In this document: in pieces, positions 8,305-16,661 of the stretch
How positions within the stretch are numbered: the stretch's first letter is position 1
How the letters are laid out: each line of letters begins with the position of its first letter
Assembly: GCF_900496965.1 (NCBI RefSeq)
Contig: NZ_UFQB01000001.1
Location: forward strand, 186,001-250,000
Origin: Achromobacter agilis
Lineage (GTDB): Bacteria; Pseudomonadota; Gammaproteobacteria; Burkholderiales; Burkholderiaceae_B
Direction: 5' to 3'
DNA length: 64,000 bases
Made by a program: the position numbers and the translations under genes
Notes under the pieces: model-generated
What the model was told of the DNA's origin: nothing
Databases searched by the model: none
Seen by the model: the letters and a program-made list of their open reading frames with translations, nothing else

Positions 8305-9243
8305 ATGCGCGGACCCTCCCCCAAAGACGTGCGGCTGCCGCCTCTGGCTGCCATCCAGGCGTTCGAAGCGGCCGCGCGCCTGGGCTCCTTCGAGCGCGCC
8401 AGCGAAGAACTTTTCGTCACCGCCAGCGCCATCGGCAAGCGCATCGCCGCGCTGGAGGCGCTGCTCGACGTTTCCCTTTTCATCCGCAGCAGCCGCGGCA
8501 CAACGCTGAGCTCGGCCGGACGCGAGTACCTGGAACAGGTGCGCACCGCGCTGGACCTGTTGTCGGACGCCTCGCTGCACAAGCGCGGCGAGCCCAAACC
8601 CGAGCCACTGCGCGTGGTGTCCACGCCGACCTTCGCCCGACAGGTGCTGATCCCCTACCTGCCGGGCTTCACCGCCGCCCACCCCGACGTGGAGCTGGAG
8701 ATCATGCTGTCCATTCCCTACCTGGACATCATGCCGCCGAACGCGGACGTCTGGATCCGCTTCGGCAGCGGCAAGTACCCCGGGCTGCGCACGCAGCCGC
8801 TCACCGAAGACCCGGTATTCGCGGTCTGCGCGCCCGGCTACCGGGACGCGCACGGCCCCTTCCGGCGGCCCGCGGACCTGGCCCAGGCCCAGCTGCTGCG
8901 CTGTCCGATGGAGCCCTGGCGCCCCTGGCTGGACGCGGCCGGCCTGGACTGGCCCGAGCCCTCCCGCGGCGTGTGGCTGGTCGACCTGGGCATGATGCTG
9001 GACGCGGCGCGCGCCGGCCAGGGCATCGCGCTCACGCGCCGCACGCTGGCCGCAGAGTGGCTGGACGAAGGCAAGCTGGTGCGCGTACTGGACATCGACG
9101 TCCCCGGCGAATCGCAGTACTACCTGTGCACCGAAGCCTCTCGTCCGCCCGGCGGCGCGCGCCAAGCGTTTTCCCTATGGTTGGAAACCGTGTGCAAACA
9201 GGCCTCCCAATGGCCATGCGGCCTGCGGGCCAGCCACGAATAA
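8305..9243 (+). CDS. LysR-type regulator, GcvA-like
   Basis: A 312-residue LysR regulator. The HTH region RLPPLAAIQAFEAAARLGSF... (about residues 10-70) and a type-2 substrate-binding fold follow the GcvA-like pattern. The ATG at 8305 is where homology begins, although the frame is open far upstream through argO. It lies 319 bp upstream of, and on the same strand as, a branched-chain-type ABC transporter. It may regulate that transporter, but no shared operator was proven. Confidence 0.82.
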   Translation: MRGPSPKDVRLPPLAAIQAFEAAARLGSFERASEELFVTASAIGKRIAALEALLDVSLFIRSSRGTTLSSAGREYLEQVRTALDLLSDASLHKRGEPKPEPLRVVSTPTFARQVLIPYLPGFTAAHPDVELEIMLSIPYLDIMPPNADVWIRFGSGKYPGLRTQPLTEDPVFAVCAPGYRDAHGPFRRPADLAQAQLLRCPMEPWRPWLDAAGLDWPEPSRGVWLVDLGMMLDAARAGQGIALTRRTLAAEWLDEGKLVRVLDIDVPGESQYYLCTEASRPPGGARQAFSLWLETVCKQASQWPCGLRASHE

Positions 9244-9562
9244 ATTTCCAGCCTGGGGCGGAATGAAATTCCGCGCAGCGCACCGCCACGCTGGCTAGGA
9301 TGCGCCCAATGCGATTTTCCCAACGCCCGCTACGGCGCGCTCCCGGCCCGATCCTCTCGTTCCATCCCATGCTGCATTGCAGCGCATGATCGAAGACCCC
9401 GTGCGTTCGTACTAGGTATTTACGCGGAAAAACCCCGCCGGGTCAGATTCGCGTAAGCGATTGAGCAGACAGTCACGACACGCAACACAGGAGAGCGCCG
9501 CAGCACGGCGGCGCAGGCACTCGGTTTTCCACGCAGTTCTACCAATTACAACGGAGACATCC
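9244..9562. other. Intergenic region upstream of the first ABC transporter
   Basis: No gene is seen in these 319 bases. Two small dyads stand out: gcggaat-gaa-attccgc (9258-9274), just after the LysR stop, and gctgca-t-tgcagc (9371-9383). The second is the kind of short dyad LysR proteins bind. A ribosome-binding GGAGA lies at 9553-9557. Confidence 0.45.
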
Positions 9563-10726
9563 ATGGATTTTCGTTTGAAGCTGCTAGCAGGAACCCTCGC
9601 ATTTGCCGCAACGGCCATCAGCCATGCGGCCGACCCGATCAAGATCGGCGTAGCCGGCCCCTACACCGGGGGCTCGTCCTCCATGGGCGTCAGCATGCGC
9701 GATGGCGTGCGCCTGGCCATCGAAGAGATCAACAAGAACGGCGGCGTGCTGGGACGGCAGCTGATCGCGGTGGAGCGCGACGATGAAGCCAAGAACGAAC
9801 GCGGCGTGCAGATCGCCCAGGAACTGATCAACAAGGAACAGGTGGCGGCCACCGTCGGCTACATCAACACCGGCGTGGCGCTGGCCTCGCAGCGCTTCTA
9901 CCAGGACGCCAAGATCCCGGTCTTCAACAACGTGGCCACGGGCAGCGTGATCACGCACCAGTTCAAGGCGCCCGAGTACCCCGACAACTACGTGTTCCGC
10001 AACGCGGCGCACGACAGCATCCAGGCGCCGATGATCGTCGAAGAGGCCATCACCCGCCGCGGCTACAAGCAGGTCGCGATCCTGGCCGACTCCACCAACT
10101 ACGGCCAACTGGGCCGCGAGGACCTGGAAAAGGCCCTGGCCAGCAAGGGCATCAAGCCCGTGGCGGTTGAAAAGTTCAACATCAAGGACGTCGACATGAC
10201 GGCCCAGCTGCTGAAGGCCAAGTCCGCCGGCGCCGAAGCGGTGCTGACCTACGGCATTGGCCCCGAGCTGGCGCAGATCGCCAACGGCATGGCCAAGCTG
10301 GGCTGGAAGGTGCCGATCGTCGGCAGCTGGACCCTGGCGATGGCGAACTACATCGATAACTCCGGCACCAACGGCGAAGGCGCGCGCATGCCGCAGACCT
10401 TCATCCAGGATCCGGACACGCCGAAGCGCAAGGCCTTCATCGACGCCTACCTGACCAAGTTCAAGCCCAAGAACGACCGCATCGACTCCGCCGTCTCGGC
10501 GGCGCAGGGCTATGACTCGATCCTGCTGCTGGCCGCCGCCATCAAGCAGGCCGACTCCACCGACGGCCCGAAGGTCCGCCAGGCGCTGGAGAACCTGCAG
10601 GCGCCCGTCGAAGGCGTGGTGATGACCTACAACAAGCCGTTCAGCCACGACAACCACGACGCAATCACCGCCAAGGAAGTGGTCATTGGCGAGGTCAAGG
10701 GCGGCCGCGTCATCAAGGCCAACTAG
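9563..10726 (+). CDS. Branched-chain-type ABC transporter, periplasmic substrate-binding protein
   Basis: A 387-residue LivK/LivJ-like protein with a cleavable signal peptide (…AATAISHAA, about 22 residues) and the start of the type-1 periplasmic binding fold (DPIKIGVAGPYTGG). It should capture a branched-chain amino acid or similar small carboxylate in the periplasm and hand it to the LivH/LivM permeases encoded next. The ATG at 9563 follows a GGAGA ribosome-binding site. A copy of the GC-rich repeat separates it from livH, which may lower downstream expression relative to the abundant binding protein. Confidence 0.9.
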   Translation: MDFRLKLLAGTLAFAATAISHAADPIKIGVAGPYTGGSSSMGVSMRDGVRLAIEEINKNGGVLGRQLIAVERDDEAKNERGVQIAQELINKEQVAATVGYINTGVALASQRFYQDAKIPVFNNVATGSVITHQFKAPEYPDNYVFRNAAHDSIQAPMIVEEAITRRGYKQVAILADSTNYGQLGREDLEKALASKGIKPVAVEKFNIKDVDMTAQLLKAKSAGAEAVLTYGIGPELAQIANGMAKLGWKVPIVGSWTLAMANYIDNSGTNGEGARMPQTFIQDPDTPKRKAFIDAYLTKFKPKNDRIDSAVSAAQGYDSILLLAAAIKQADSTDGPKVRQALENLQAPVEGVVMTYNKPFSHDNHDAITAKEVVIGEVKGGRVIKAN

Positions 10727-10738
10727 CGAAGCGTTCCA

Positions 10739-10812
10739 CCCCCGAAGCGCCTACGGCGCTTCCCCCTCAAGGGGGCGCCGCAGCGGACCGGCAAAACCGG
10801 CTCCGCGCGGCC
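10739..10812. repeat. GC-rich palindromic repeat, copy 3
   Basis: Same organisation as the copies after gdhA: GAAGCGC...GCGCTTC hairpin, CCCCC-tcaa-GGGGG hairpin, then ccggcaaaaccgg and TCCGCGCGG. It lies between the binding-protein gene and the permease genes of one operon. Confidence 0.85.
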
Positions 10813-10920
10813 TGGACCGGGGTGGCCGTGCCGGACCGTGGCGCTTCGCCCTGGACAACTAAACACCGCGTTCTGCCCATGTAGCCTGGGTCGAAACGCC
10901 GGCGCTACACCACACACACC

Positions 10921-11793
10921 ATGATTCTTCTACAGCTCATCTATAGCGGTATCGCGCTGGGCATGATCTATGCCGTCATCGCGTTCGGATACCAGCTCAC
11001 ATTCGCCACGTCGGGCACGCTGAACTTCGGCCAGGGCGAAGCCCTGATGCTCGGCGCGCTCGTCGGTCTCACGCTGGTCGGCCTGGGCGTGAACTACTGG
11101 GTGATGATTCCCATCGTCTGCATCTTCGGCTTCGCGCAAGGCGCGCTGGTCGAGCGGGTCGGCGTCAGGCCGGCCATCAAGGCGCGCTCGGAGTTCGGCT
11201 GGATCATGGCCACCATCGCGCTGGGCATCATCTTCAAAAACGTGGCCGAGAACATCTGGGGCCGCGACGACCTGCGTTTTCCCTCGCCGCTGCCCGAGGC
11301 GCCGATCCAGGTGCTGGGCGCCAACGTGCTGCCGATGGAGCTGCTGGTGGTGTTCGGTGCGCTGGCCATGATGCTGCTGGTTGAAATCTTCAACCGCAAG
11401 TCCATCTACGGCAAGGCCTTCGTCGCCACCTCGAACGACCGCGACGCGGCCGGCTTGATGGGCATCAACACCGGCATGGTGATCACGTTTTCGTACGCGC
11501 TGTCTTCGCTCACCGCCGCCTTCGCGGGTGTGCTGGTGGCGCCGCTGACGCTGACCGGCGCCACCATGGGCGCCGTGCTGGGCCTGAAGGCCTTCGCGGT
11601 CGCCATCATCGGCGGCCTGTCCAGCGGCATGGGCGTGGTGGTGGGCGGGCTCATCCTGGGCATCGCCGAGACGACCACCGGCTTCTATCTTTCAACGGGG
11701 TACAAGGACGTGCCGGGCCTCGTGCTGCTGCTGCTGGTCCTGACCTTCAAACCCGCCGGCTTGTTCGGCAAGACCGCGATCAAGAAGGTGTGA
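10921..11793 (+). CDS. Branched-chain-type ABC permease, LivH type
   Basis: A 290-residue integral membrane protein with about eight hydrophobic segments. The LivH motif SGTLNFGQGEALMLGA is near residues 31-45, and a GLKAFAVAIIGGLSSGMG segment toward the C-terminus is the cytoplasmic loop that contacts the ATPases. It pairs with the LivM domain of the next gene to form the pore. Its stop codon overlaps a possible GTG start of the next gene, so the two are translationally coupled. Confidence 0.9.
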   Translation: MILLQLIYSGIALGMIYAVIAFGYQLTFATSGTLNFGQGEALMLGALVGLTLVGLGVNYWVMIPIVCIFGFAQGALVERVGVRPAIKARSEFGWIMATIALGIIFKNVAENIWGRDDLRFPSPLPEAPIQVLGANVLPMELLVVFGALAMMLLVEIFNRKSIYGKAFVATSNDRDAAGLMGINTGMVITFSYALSSLTAAFAGVLVAPLTLTGATMGAVLGLKAFAVAIIGGLSSGMGVVVGGLILGIAETTTGFYLSTGYKDVPGLVLLLLVLTFKPAGLFGKTAIKKV

Positions 11794-11795
11794 CG

Positions 11796-13718
11796 ATGAA
11801 ACCCCTGCACCTCCTGCTATCCGTCGTGGCCGTGGCCTGCCTTGCCGCAGTGCCGCTGGGCGTCACCAACACGTATTACCTCCACCTGATCGAAACGATC
11901 ATGATCTACGCGATCCTGCTGTTCGGGCTCGACATCGTGGTGGGCTACACCGGCCAGGTATCGCTAGGCCACGCCGGCCTGTTCGGCATCGGCTCGTACG
12001 TGGCCGGCGTGCTGTTCTTCCATCTGCAGATGCCCATCTGGGTCATCCTCCCGGCCGCCATCCTGATCGCGGCGGTCTTCGGCGCGGTGCTGGCGCTGCC
12101 CGCGCTGCGGGTCACGGGACCGTACCTGGCCATGGTGACGCTGGCGTTCGGCACCATCATCCAGATCCTGATCAACGAGATGACCTTCCTGACCGAAGGT
12201 CCCATGGGCATCAAGATCTCCAAGCCGGCCATCGCCGGGCACATCCTGACCAAGAGCGAGTACTTCTGGCTGGTGGCCGCGCTGCTGGTGCTCTCGCTGA
12301 TCGTCGTGCATCGCATCCTGAAGTCGCACCTGGGCCGTTCGTTCGAGGCCCTGCGGGACAGCCCGATCGCGTCGGACTGCATGGGCGTGTCGGTATACCG
12401 GCACAAGGTGTTCGCCTTCGTGATCAGTGCCGGCTTCGCCGGCCTGGCGGGCGCGCTGTATTCGTACTCGGAACAGTACATCTCGCCCAACACCTACAAC
12501 TTTGAACTGACCATCCTGTTCCTGCTGGCCATCATCATGGGCGGCCGCAAGAGCCGCACGGGCGCGCTGCTGGGCGCCTCCATCATCGTGCTGCTGCCCA
12601 AGATGCTGGACGACATCTCGACCTTCCGCCTGATCGCGCTGGGCGTGGCCATCCTGGTCACGGCCGGCAGCGCCATCGCGGTCTCCAAGGGCCGCGCCGA
12701 CCCGCGCCGCGTGGCGGTGCCCGTGATCGGCACCATCGTCCTGACGGTCTTCGCGTACTGGCTGGACGCCGTCACCGACTGGCGCCTGACGATCTTCGGC
12801 GTCATGATCCTCTTCGTCGTGTACTACCTGCCCGATGGCATCGTGGGCTTCGTGCGCAACCTGTTCTTCTCCGGCCGCCGCAGCGCGCTCACCGTCAAGT
12901 CGGACCTGGTGAAGGCGGAGGACGCGGTGCCCGATGCCGCCAAGGGCAAGGACGAAACCCTGCTCGCGGTCAAGGGCGTGCTGATGCAGTTCGGCGGCCT
13001 GAAGGCGCTGAACCAGGTCGACCTAACCGTGAAACGCGGCACCATCCACGGCCTGATCGGGCCGAACGGCTCCGGCAAGAGCACCATGATGAACGTGCTG
13101 ACCGGCATCTACGTGCCGACCGCCGGCGCGGTGGAATTCTCCGGCAAGTCGCTGGTGGGCCTGGCGCCCGCCGACATCGCCGAAGCGGGCGTCGCACGGA
13201 CCTTCCAGAACGTGCAGCTCTTCGGCGAAATGACCGCGCTGGAGAACGTCCTGGTCGGCCTGCATCACACCTTCACCACCGGGCTGGCGGGCATCGCGCT
13301 GCGCACGCCCAAGTGGAAGGGCGAGGAACAGGGCGCCCGCGGCCGCGCCATGGCGCTGCTGGAATTCGTGGGCCTGGAATCGCTGGCGAACGAAGAGGCC
13401 CGCAACCTGCCCTACGGCAAGCAACGCCTGCTGGAGATCGCCCGCGCCCTGGCGCTGGATCCGCAACTGCTGTTGCTGGACGAGCCCGCGGCCGGCCTGA
13501 CGGCGCCCGACATCGTCGAGCTCCTGGCCATCATCCGCAAGGTGCGCGACCACGGCATCACGCTGATTCTCATCGAGCATCACATGGACGTGGTGATGGG
13601 GGTCTGCGACACCGTGTCGGTGCTGGATTTCGGCCAGAAGATCGCCGAGGGCCTGCCGAACGAAGTACAGAGCAACGCCAAGGTCATCGAGGCGTATCTG
13701 GGCGGCGCGCCCGCCTGA
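11796..13718 (+). CDS. Fused ABC permease-ATPase (LivM-LivG)
   Basis: A 640-residue fusion. Residues 1 to about 370 are a LivM-like permease ([15 protein letters not shown] motif, [13 protein letters not shown] loop). Residues about 390-640 are a LivG-like ATPase with Walker [10 protein letters not shown], family-specific [10 protein letters not shown], and Walker [12 protein letters not shown]. Fusion fixes a 1:1 ratio of this permease and this ATPase. I chose the ATG at 11796, spaced well from GAAGG. A GTG at 11790, overlapping the livH stop, is the alternative. The ABC signature is the atypical LPYGKQR of LivG proteins. Confidence 0.92.
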   Translation: MKPLHLLLSVVAVACLAAVPLGVTNTYYLHLIETIMIYAILLFGLDIVVGYTGQVSLGHAGLFGIGSYVAGVLFFHLQMPIWVILPAAILIAAVFGAVLALPALRVTGPYLAMVTLAFGTIIQILINEMTFLTEGPMGIKISKPAIAGHILTKSEYFWLVAALLVLSLIVVHRILKSHLGRSFEALRDSPIASDCMGVSVYRHKVFAFVISAGFAGLAGALYSYSEQYISPNTYNFELTILFLLAIIMGGRKSRTGALLGASIIVLLPKMLDDISTFRLIALGVAILVTAGSAIAVSKGRADPRRVAVPVIGTIVLTVFAYWLDAVTDWRLTIFGVMILFVVYYLPDGIVGFVRNLFFSGRRSALTVKSDLVKAEDAVPDAAKGKDETLLAVKGVLMQFGGLKALNQVDLTVKRGTIHGLIGPNGSGKSTMMNVLTGIYVPTAGAVEFSGKSLVGLAPADIAEAGVARTFQNVQLFGEMTALENVLVGLHHTFTTGLAGIALRTPKWKGEEQGARGRAMALLEFVGLESLANEEARNLPYGKQRLLEIARALALDPQLLLLDEPAAGLTAPDIVELLAIIRKVRDHGITLILIEHHMDVVMGVCDTVSVLDFGQKIAEGLPNEVQSNAKVIEAYLGGAPA

Positions 13719-13736
13719 CGCCAAGGGGACGACAAG

Positions 13737-14459
13737 ATGCTATCGATCAAGAATCTGGAAGCAGGCTACGGCAAAGTGAAGGTGCTGCACGGCATCAGCA
13801 TGGATGTGCCCAAAGCCAAGGTAGTCACGCTGATCGGCTCCAACGGCGCCGGCAAAACGACCACGATGCGGGCGCTGTCGGGGATGATCCGCCCCACGGC
13901 GGGCGAAATCACGCTGGGCGGCAAGCGCATCGACGGGCTCGAGTCCCATCGCATCGCCCGGCTGGGACTGGCGCACTCGCCCGAGGGCCGGCGGGTGTTC
14001 CCGACCCTGTCGATAACGGACAACCTGCTGCTGGGCGCATTTCCCCGCCTGACGGGCAGCCGGCCCAAAGGCGACGTGCAGGCCGACCTGAGCCGCGCGA
14101 TGGACCTGTTCCCGCGCCTGAAGGAACGCCGGGACCAGCTGGCCGGCACCCTGTCCGGCGGCGAACAGCAGATGCTGGCCATGGCGCGGGCCGTGATGCT
14201 GAATCCCGAACTGGTGCTGCTGGACGAACCGTCGATGGGGCTGGCGCCGATCCTGGTGGAAGAAGTGTTCAGGATCATCGCGCGGCTGAAGGACGAGGGC
14301 GTTACGATGCTGCTGGTCGAGCAGTTCGCGGCGGCGGCGCTGAACGTAGCGGATTATGGATACGTGCTGGAGAACGGACGGATTTCGGTGCACGGGAGCG
14401 CCGATAAGCTGAAGCACGATCCCGCCGTGGTCGCGGCGTATCTGGGTGGATCGCACTGA
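13737..14459 (+). CDS. Branched-chain-type ABC transporter ATPase, LivF type
   Basis: A 240-residue ATPase with Walker [10 protein letters not shown] (about 35-43), signature [14 protein letters not shown], and Walker [14 protein letters not shown]. The combination [17 protein letters not shown] is the LivF hallmark. It forms the second nucleotide-binding subunit beside the LivG half of the fused protein. It is the last gene of this operon; a large nested palindrome follows. Confidence 0.93.
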   Translation: MLSIKNLEAGYGKVKVLHGISMDVPKAKVVTLIGSNGAGKTTTMRALSGMIRPTAGEITLGGKRIDGLESHRIARLGLAHSPEGRRVFPTLSITDNLLLGAFPRLTGSRPKGDVQADLSRAMDLFPRLKERRDQLAGTLSGGEQQMLAMARAVMLNPELVLLDEPSMGLAPILVEEVFRIIARLKDEGVTMLLVEQFAAAALNVADYGYVLENGRISVHGSADKLKHDPAVVAAYLGGSH

Positions 14460-14478
14460 AGGCGTCCGGTGGGGGGGT

Positions 14479-14652
14479 AGTGTCTGACACCCGTACGAGA
14501 CGCACTCCATCCTGCCCCGGCGCCTCCCGGGTGTCTGACACTGATGCGTTCATGCTTTCGTTGGTGTCAGACACCCGGGAAGCTCCGCTTCAGCCGGACG
14601 GCCGTCTCGTACGGGTGTCAGACACTTACCACCGGGGTGTCAGACACTTGCA
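14479..14652. repeat. Nested palindrome built from five GTGTCWGACAC units
   Basis: Five copies of the 11-bp unit GTGTC-T/A-GACAC lie in 170 bp. A 24-bp perfect inverted repeat (14479-14502 with 14603-14626) encloses a 17-bp perfect inverted repeat (14525-14541 with 14564-14580). A fifth unit sits outside at 14636-14646. The whole could extrude as a cruciform or fold as one long RNA hairpin. It lies between the convergent livF and ohr genes, so it may act as a two-way terminator, or it may be a REP/BIME-like mobile palindrome. Confidence 0.85.
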
Positions 14653-14691
14653 GCAGACGCTTGCGACGGGCATCCCCGCCGCAGCGCCCCC

Positions 14692-15117
14692 TCAGACGAT
14701 CGTCAACGTCACGTCGATGTTGCCGCGCGTCGCGTTCGAGTACGGGCAAACGATATGGGCTGCCGCCACCAGCTTCTCGGCTTCCGCGCGGTCCATGCCC
14801 GGCAGGGAGATCTTCAGTTCCACTTCGATGCCGAAGCCGGTCGGAATGGGGCCGATGCCCACCGCGCCGTCGATCGTCGCGTCCGACGGCATCGCAATCT
14901 TGTCGCGGCCGGCCACGAACTTCATGGCGCCCATGAAGCAAGCCGAATAGCCCACCGCGAACAGCTGCTCGGGGTTGGTGCCGGCAGCGCCGGCGCCGCC
15001 CAGTTCCTTGGGCGTGGTCAGTTTGACGTTCAGATTACCGTCGTCGGAGGCACCCGTGCCTTCACGGCCGCCGGTGACATGCGCGTGGGCGCGGTACAGC
15101 ACTTTTTCGATAGACAT
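14692..15117 (-). CDS. ohr: Organic hydroperoxide resistance protein Ohr
   Basis: A 141-residue OsmC/Ohr-fold peroxidase that reduces organic hydroperoxides. The two redox cysteines are C60 (in YSACFMGAM) and C124 (in [12 protein letters not shown]). Conserved R18 and E50 complete the active site. The ATG at 15117 gives the standard Ohr N-terminus [12 protein letters not shown]; an upstream in-frame ATG at 15171 adds unrelated residues. It lies directly downstream of the MarR-type ohrR gene on the same strand. Confidence 0.95.
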   Translation of the reverse strand: MSIEKVLYRAHAHVTGGREGTGASDDGNLNVKLTTPKELGGAGAAGTNPEQLFAVGYSACFMGAMKFVAGRDKIAMPSDATIDGAVGIGPIPTGFGIEVELKISLPGMDRAEAEKLVAAAHIVCPYSNATRGNIDVTLTIV

Positions 15118-15190
15118 GATGGATTTCCTTCGTAAAGAGAAAAGGGGAACTGCCTGGCCTGGCGGGACCATTCCCGCTTCGGCCTACCAA

Positions 15191-15228
15191 CAACATCGCA
15201 CACAACTATATCGTGCACTACTTAAATG
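15191..15228. promoter_or_regulatory. Candidate OhrR site upstream of ohr
   Basis: On the ohr strand this AT-rich stretch reads TTAAGTAGTGCACGATATAG. It resembles the dyad found before ohrR (15731-15748), including the shared core TAGTGC. It lies where an ohr promoter should be. The dyad here is imperfect. Confidence 0.45.
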
Positions 15229-15258
15229 ACCAAAAGATGGCAGGCGCCACCCTCCGCC

Positions 15259-15720
15259 TCAAAGACTGCTGACCAGCTTCTCCCGCAACGCATGCAGGGT
15301 CTTCATGGTGTCCTGCGCTTCGTCCAGCGAGCATTGCGCGGCCGCGGCGACGGCCTGCGGCACCGCCTGCGCCTTGTCGCGCAAATCGCGGCCCTGCCGC
15401 GTCAGGGCCACGATCACCTGGCGCTCGTCGTCCTGGGCGCGCTGCCGGCTCACCAGGCCGGCCGCTTCCAGCCGCTTGAGCAACGGCGTCAGCGTGGCCG
15501 AGTCCAGGAACAGACGTTCGCCGATATCCGTTACCGTGATTCCATCGCCTTCCCACAGCACCAGCATCACCAGGTACTGCGGATAGGTCAAGTCCAGATC
15601 GCGCAGCAGCTTGCGGTACACCTTGTTCATCGCCAGCGAGGTCGAATACAGGGCGAAGCACAGCTGGCTATCCAGCAGCAGCGGATTGAATGCAGCTTTG
15701 GGTTTGGATCTGGATTTCAT
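15259..15720 (-). CDS. ohrR: MarR-family organic peroxide sensor OhrR
   Basis: A 153-residue MarR regulator. The reactive cysteine typical of OhrR is C21 ([10 protein letters not shown]), which is oxidised by organic hydroperoxides to release DNA. The winged helix ([31 protein letters not shown]) is in the middle. Family knowledge predicts repression of the adjacent ohr and of itself. It is preceded by a perfect dyad at 15731-15748. Confidence 0.93.
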   Translation of the reverse strand: MKSRSKPKAAFNPLLLDSQLCFALYSTSLAMNKVYRKLLRDLDLTYPQYLVMLVLWEGDGITVTDIGERLFLDSATLTPLLKRLEAAGLVSRQRAQDDERQVIVALTRQGRDLRDKAQAVPQAVAAAAQCSLDEAQDTMKTLHALREKLVSSL

Positions 15721-15730
15721 TGCGCAATAT

Positions 15731-15748
15731 TAAATAGCGCACTATTTA
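15731..15748. promoter_or_regulatory. Candidate OhrR operator upstream of ohrR
   Basis: taaatag-cgca-ctattta is a perfect 7-bp inverted repeat, 11 bp before the ohrR start codon. Position and symmetry fit autorepression by OhrR. Confidence 0.6.
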
Positions 15749-15781
15749 TCGTCAAGCTTTTTTTTACCGGCGCGGCCGCCT

Positions 15782-16492
15782 CTACGCCGTTGCCGGCTCG
15801 CCTTCTTCGGTATCACGATCCGATCCGTATTGCTTCAGCCCATCCAGGTCCAGCACCCGGACGGCGCCGTATTCCACCTTCAGCAGCCCGGCCTCTTCCA
15901 GTTTGCGCAGCGCCTGGTTGGCCCGCTGGCGGGATACTCGGGCCAGATAGCCGACTTCTTCCTGGGTAATCGTCAGGCGCATTCCCATGCCGGGATACAG
16001 CAGCGGGTTGAACAGTTCAGCCAGGCAGCGGGCCACGCGCGCGTCCGGATCCAGCAGGCGGTCGTACTCCGCCTTGCCGATGAACTGCGCGACGCGCTCA
16101 TTCAATTGATGGAGCAGATAGCGGTTGAACGGGATGCTGGTGTCCAGCAGCCAGTCGAACGTGACGCCAGGCAGGCGCGCCACCACCGAATCCCGCAACG
16201 CAACGATGTCGTATTTGCGGACCTCGCGCTTGAGCAGCGACCCTTCGCCGATCCATCCGCCGGCGGGTACGCCCGTCAGCGACGCCACTTTGCCTTCGGC
16301 GTTGCCCACCGACACCTTGACGAGCCCGGCCAGCACGCCGATCCAAGCCTGTGCGAGTTCGCCTTTGCGCTCTATGATCGACCCGGCGGCAACTTGCTGC
16401 ACGGTGAGGTCCCGCTCGACGCGCATTTGCTGTTCGCGGTCGAGCACGCGAAACCAGGCCGCGGCGAGTTGCAGGGAATCGGATAGCTGCAT
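15782..16492 (-). CDS. Crp/Fnr-family transcriptional regulator
   Basis: A 236-residue protein with an N-terminal cyclic-nucleotide-binding-like beta barrel and a C-terminal winged helix (TQEEVGYLARVSRQRANQALRKLEEAGLL, about 175-203). The four iron-sulfur cysteines of true FNR are absent, so oxygen sensing by that route is unlikely. It is divergent from the acyl-CoA synthetase operon across 169 bp and may control it. The ligand is unknown. Confidence 0.85.
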   Translation of the reverse strand: MQLSDSLQLAAAWFRVLDREQQMRVERDLTVQQVAAGSIIERKGELAQAWIGVLAGLVKVSVGNAEGKVASLTGVPAGGWIGEGSLLKREVRKYDIVALRDSVVARLPGVTFDWLLDTSIPFNRYLLHQLNERVAQFIGKAEYDRLLDPDARVARCLAELFNPLLYPGMGMRLTITQEEVGYLARVSRQRANQALRKLEEAGLLKVEYGAVRVLDLDGLKQYGSDRDTEEGEPATA

Positions 16493-16534
16493 CGGGAATA
16501 CCCTAAAAGGTCCTTGAATGTCGCGATGGTGACA

Positions 16535-16551
16535 GTTGGTAGCAACCCAAC
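16535..16551. promoter_or_regulatory. Dyad in the Crp/Fnr-acyl-CoA synthetase intergenic region
   Basis: GTTGG (16535-16539) and CCAAC (16547-16551) form an inverted repeat with a 7-base spacer, between the divergent regulator and ligase genes. It does not match the CRP or FNR consensus, so binding by the adjacent regulator is only suggested by position. Confidence 0.35.
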
Positions 16552-16661
16552 CTTATACCTTAACTCCTGCCGTAAATCTAAAACCAACTGGTCAAGCACC
16601 TCATCGCCATTGCCGCCCACGCGGACTCCTGGCCCGATGCGCCCAAACCGGAGGAGACAAC

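Noticed and set aside
7531..9165. 544-codon open frame antisense to argO and the LysR gene
   Set aside because: It spans two real genes and their gap, and has no recognisable domain.
14302..14574. Small open frames repeating SDT codons across the palindromic repeat
   Set aside because: They are translations of the GTGTCWGACAC repeat and not a gene.
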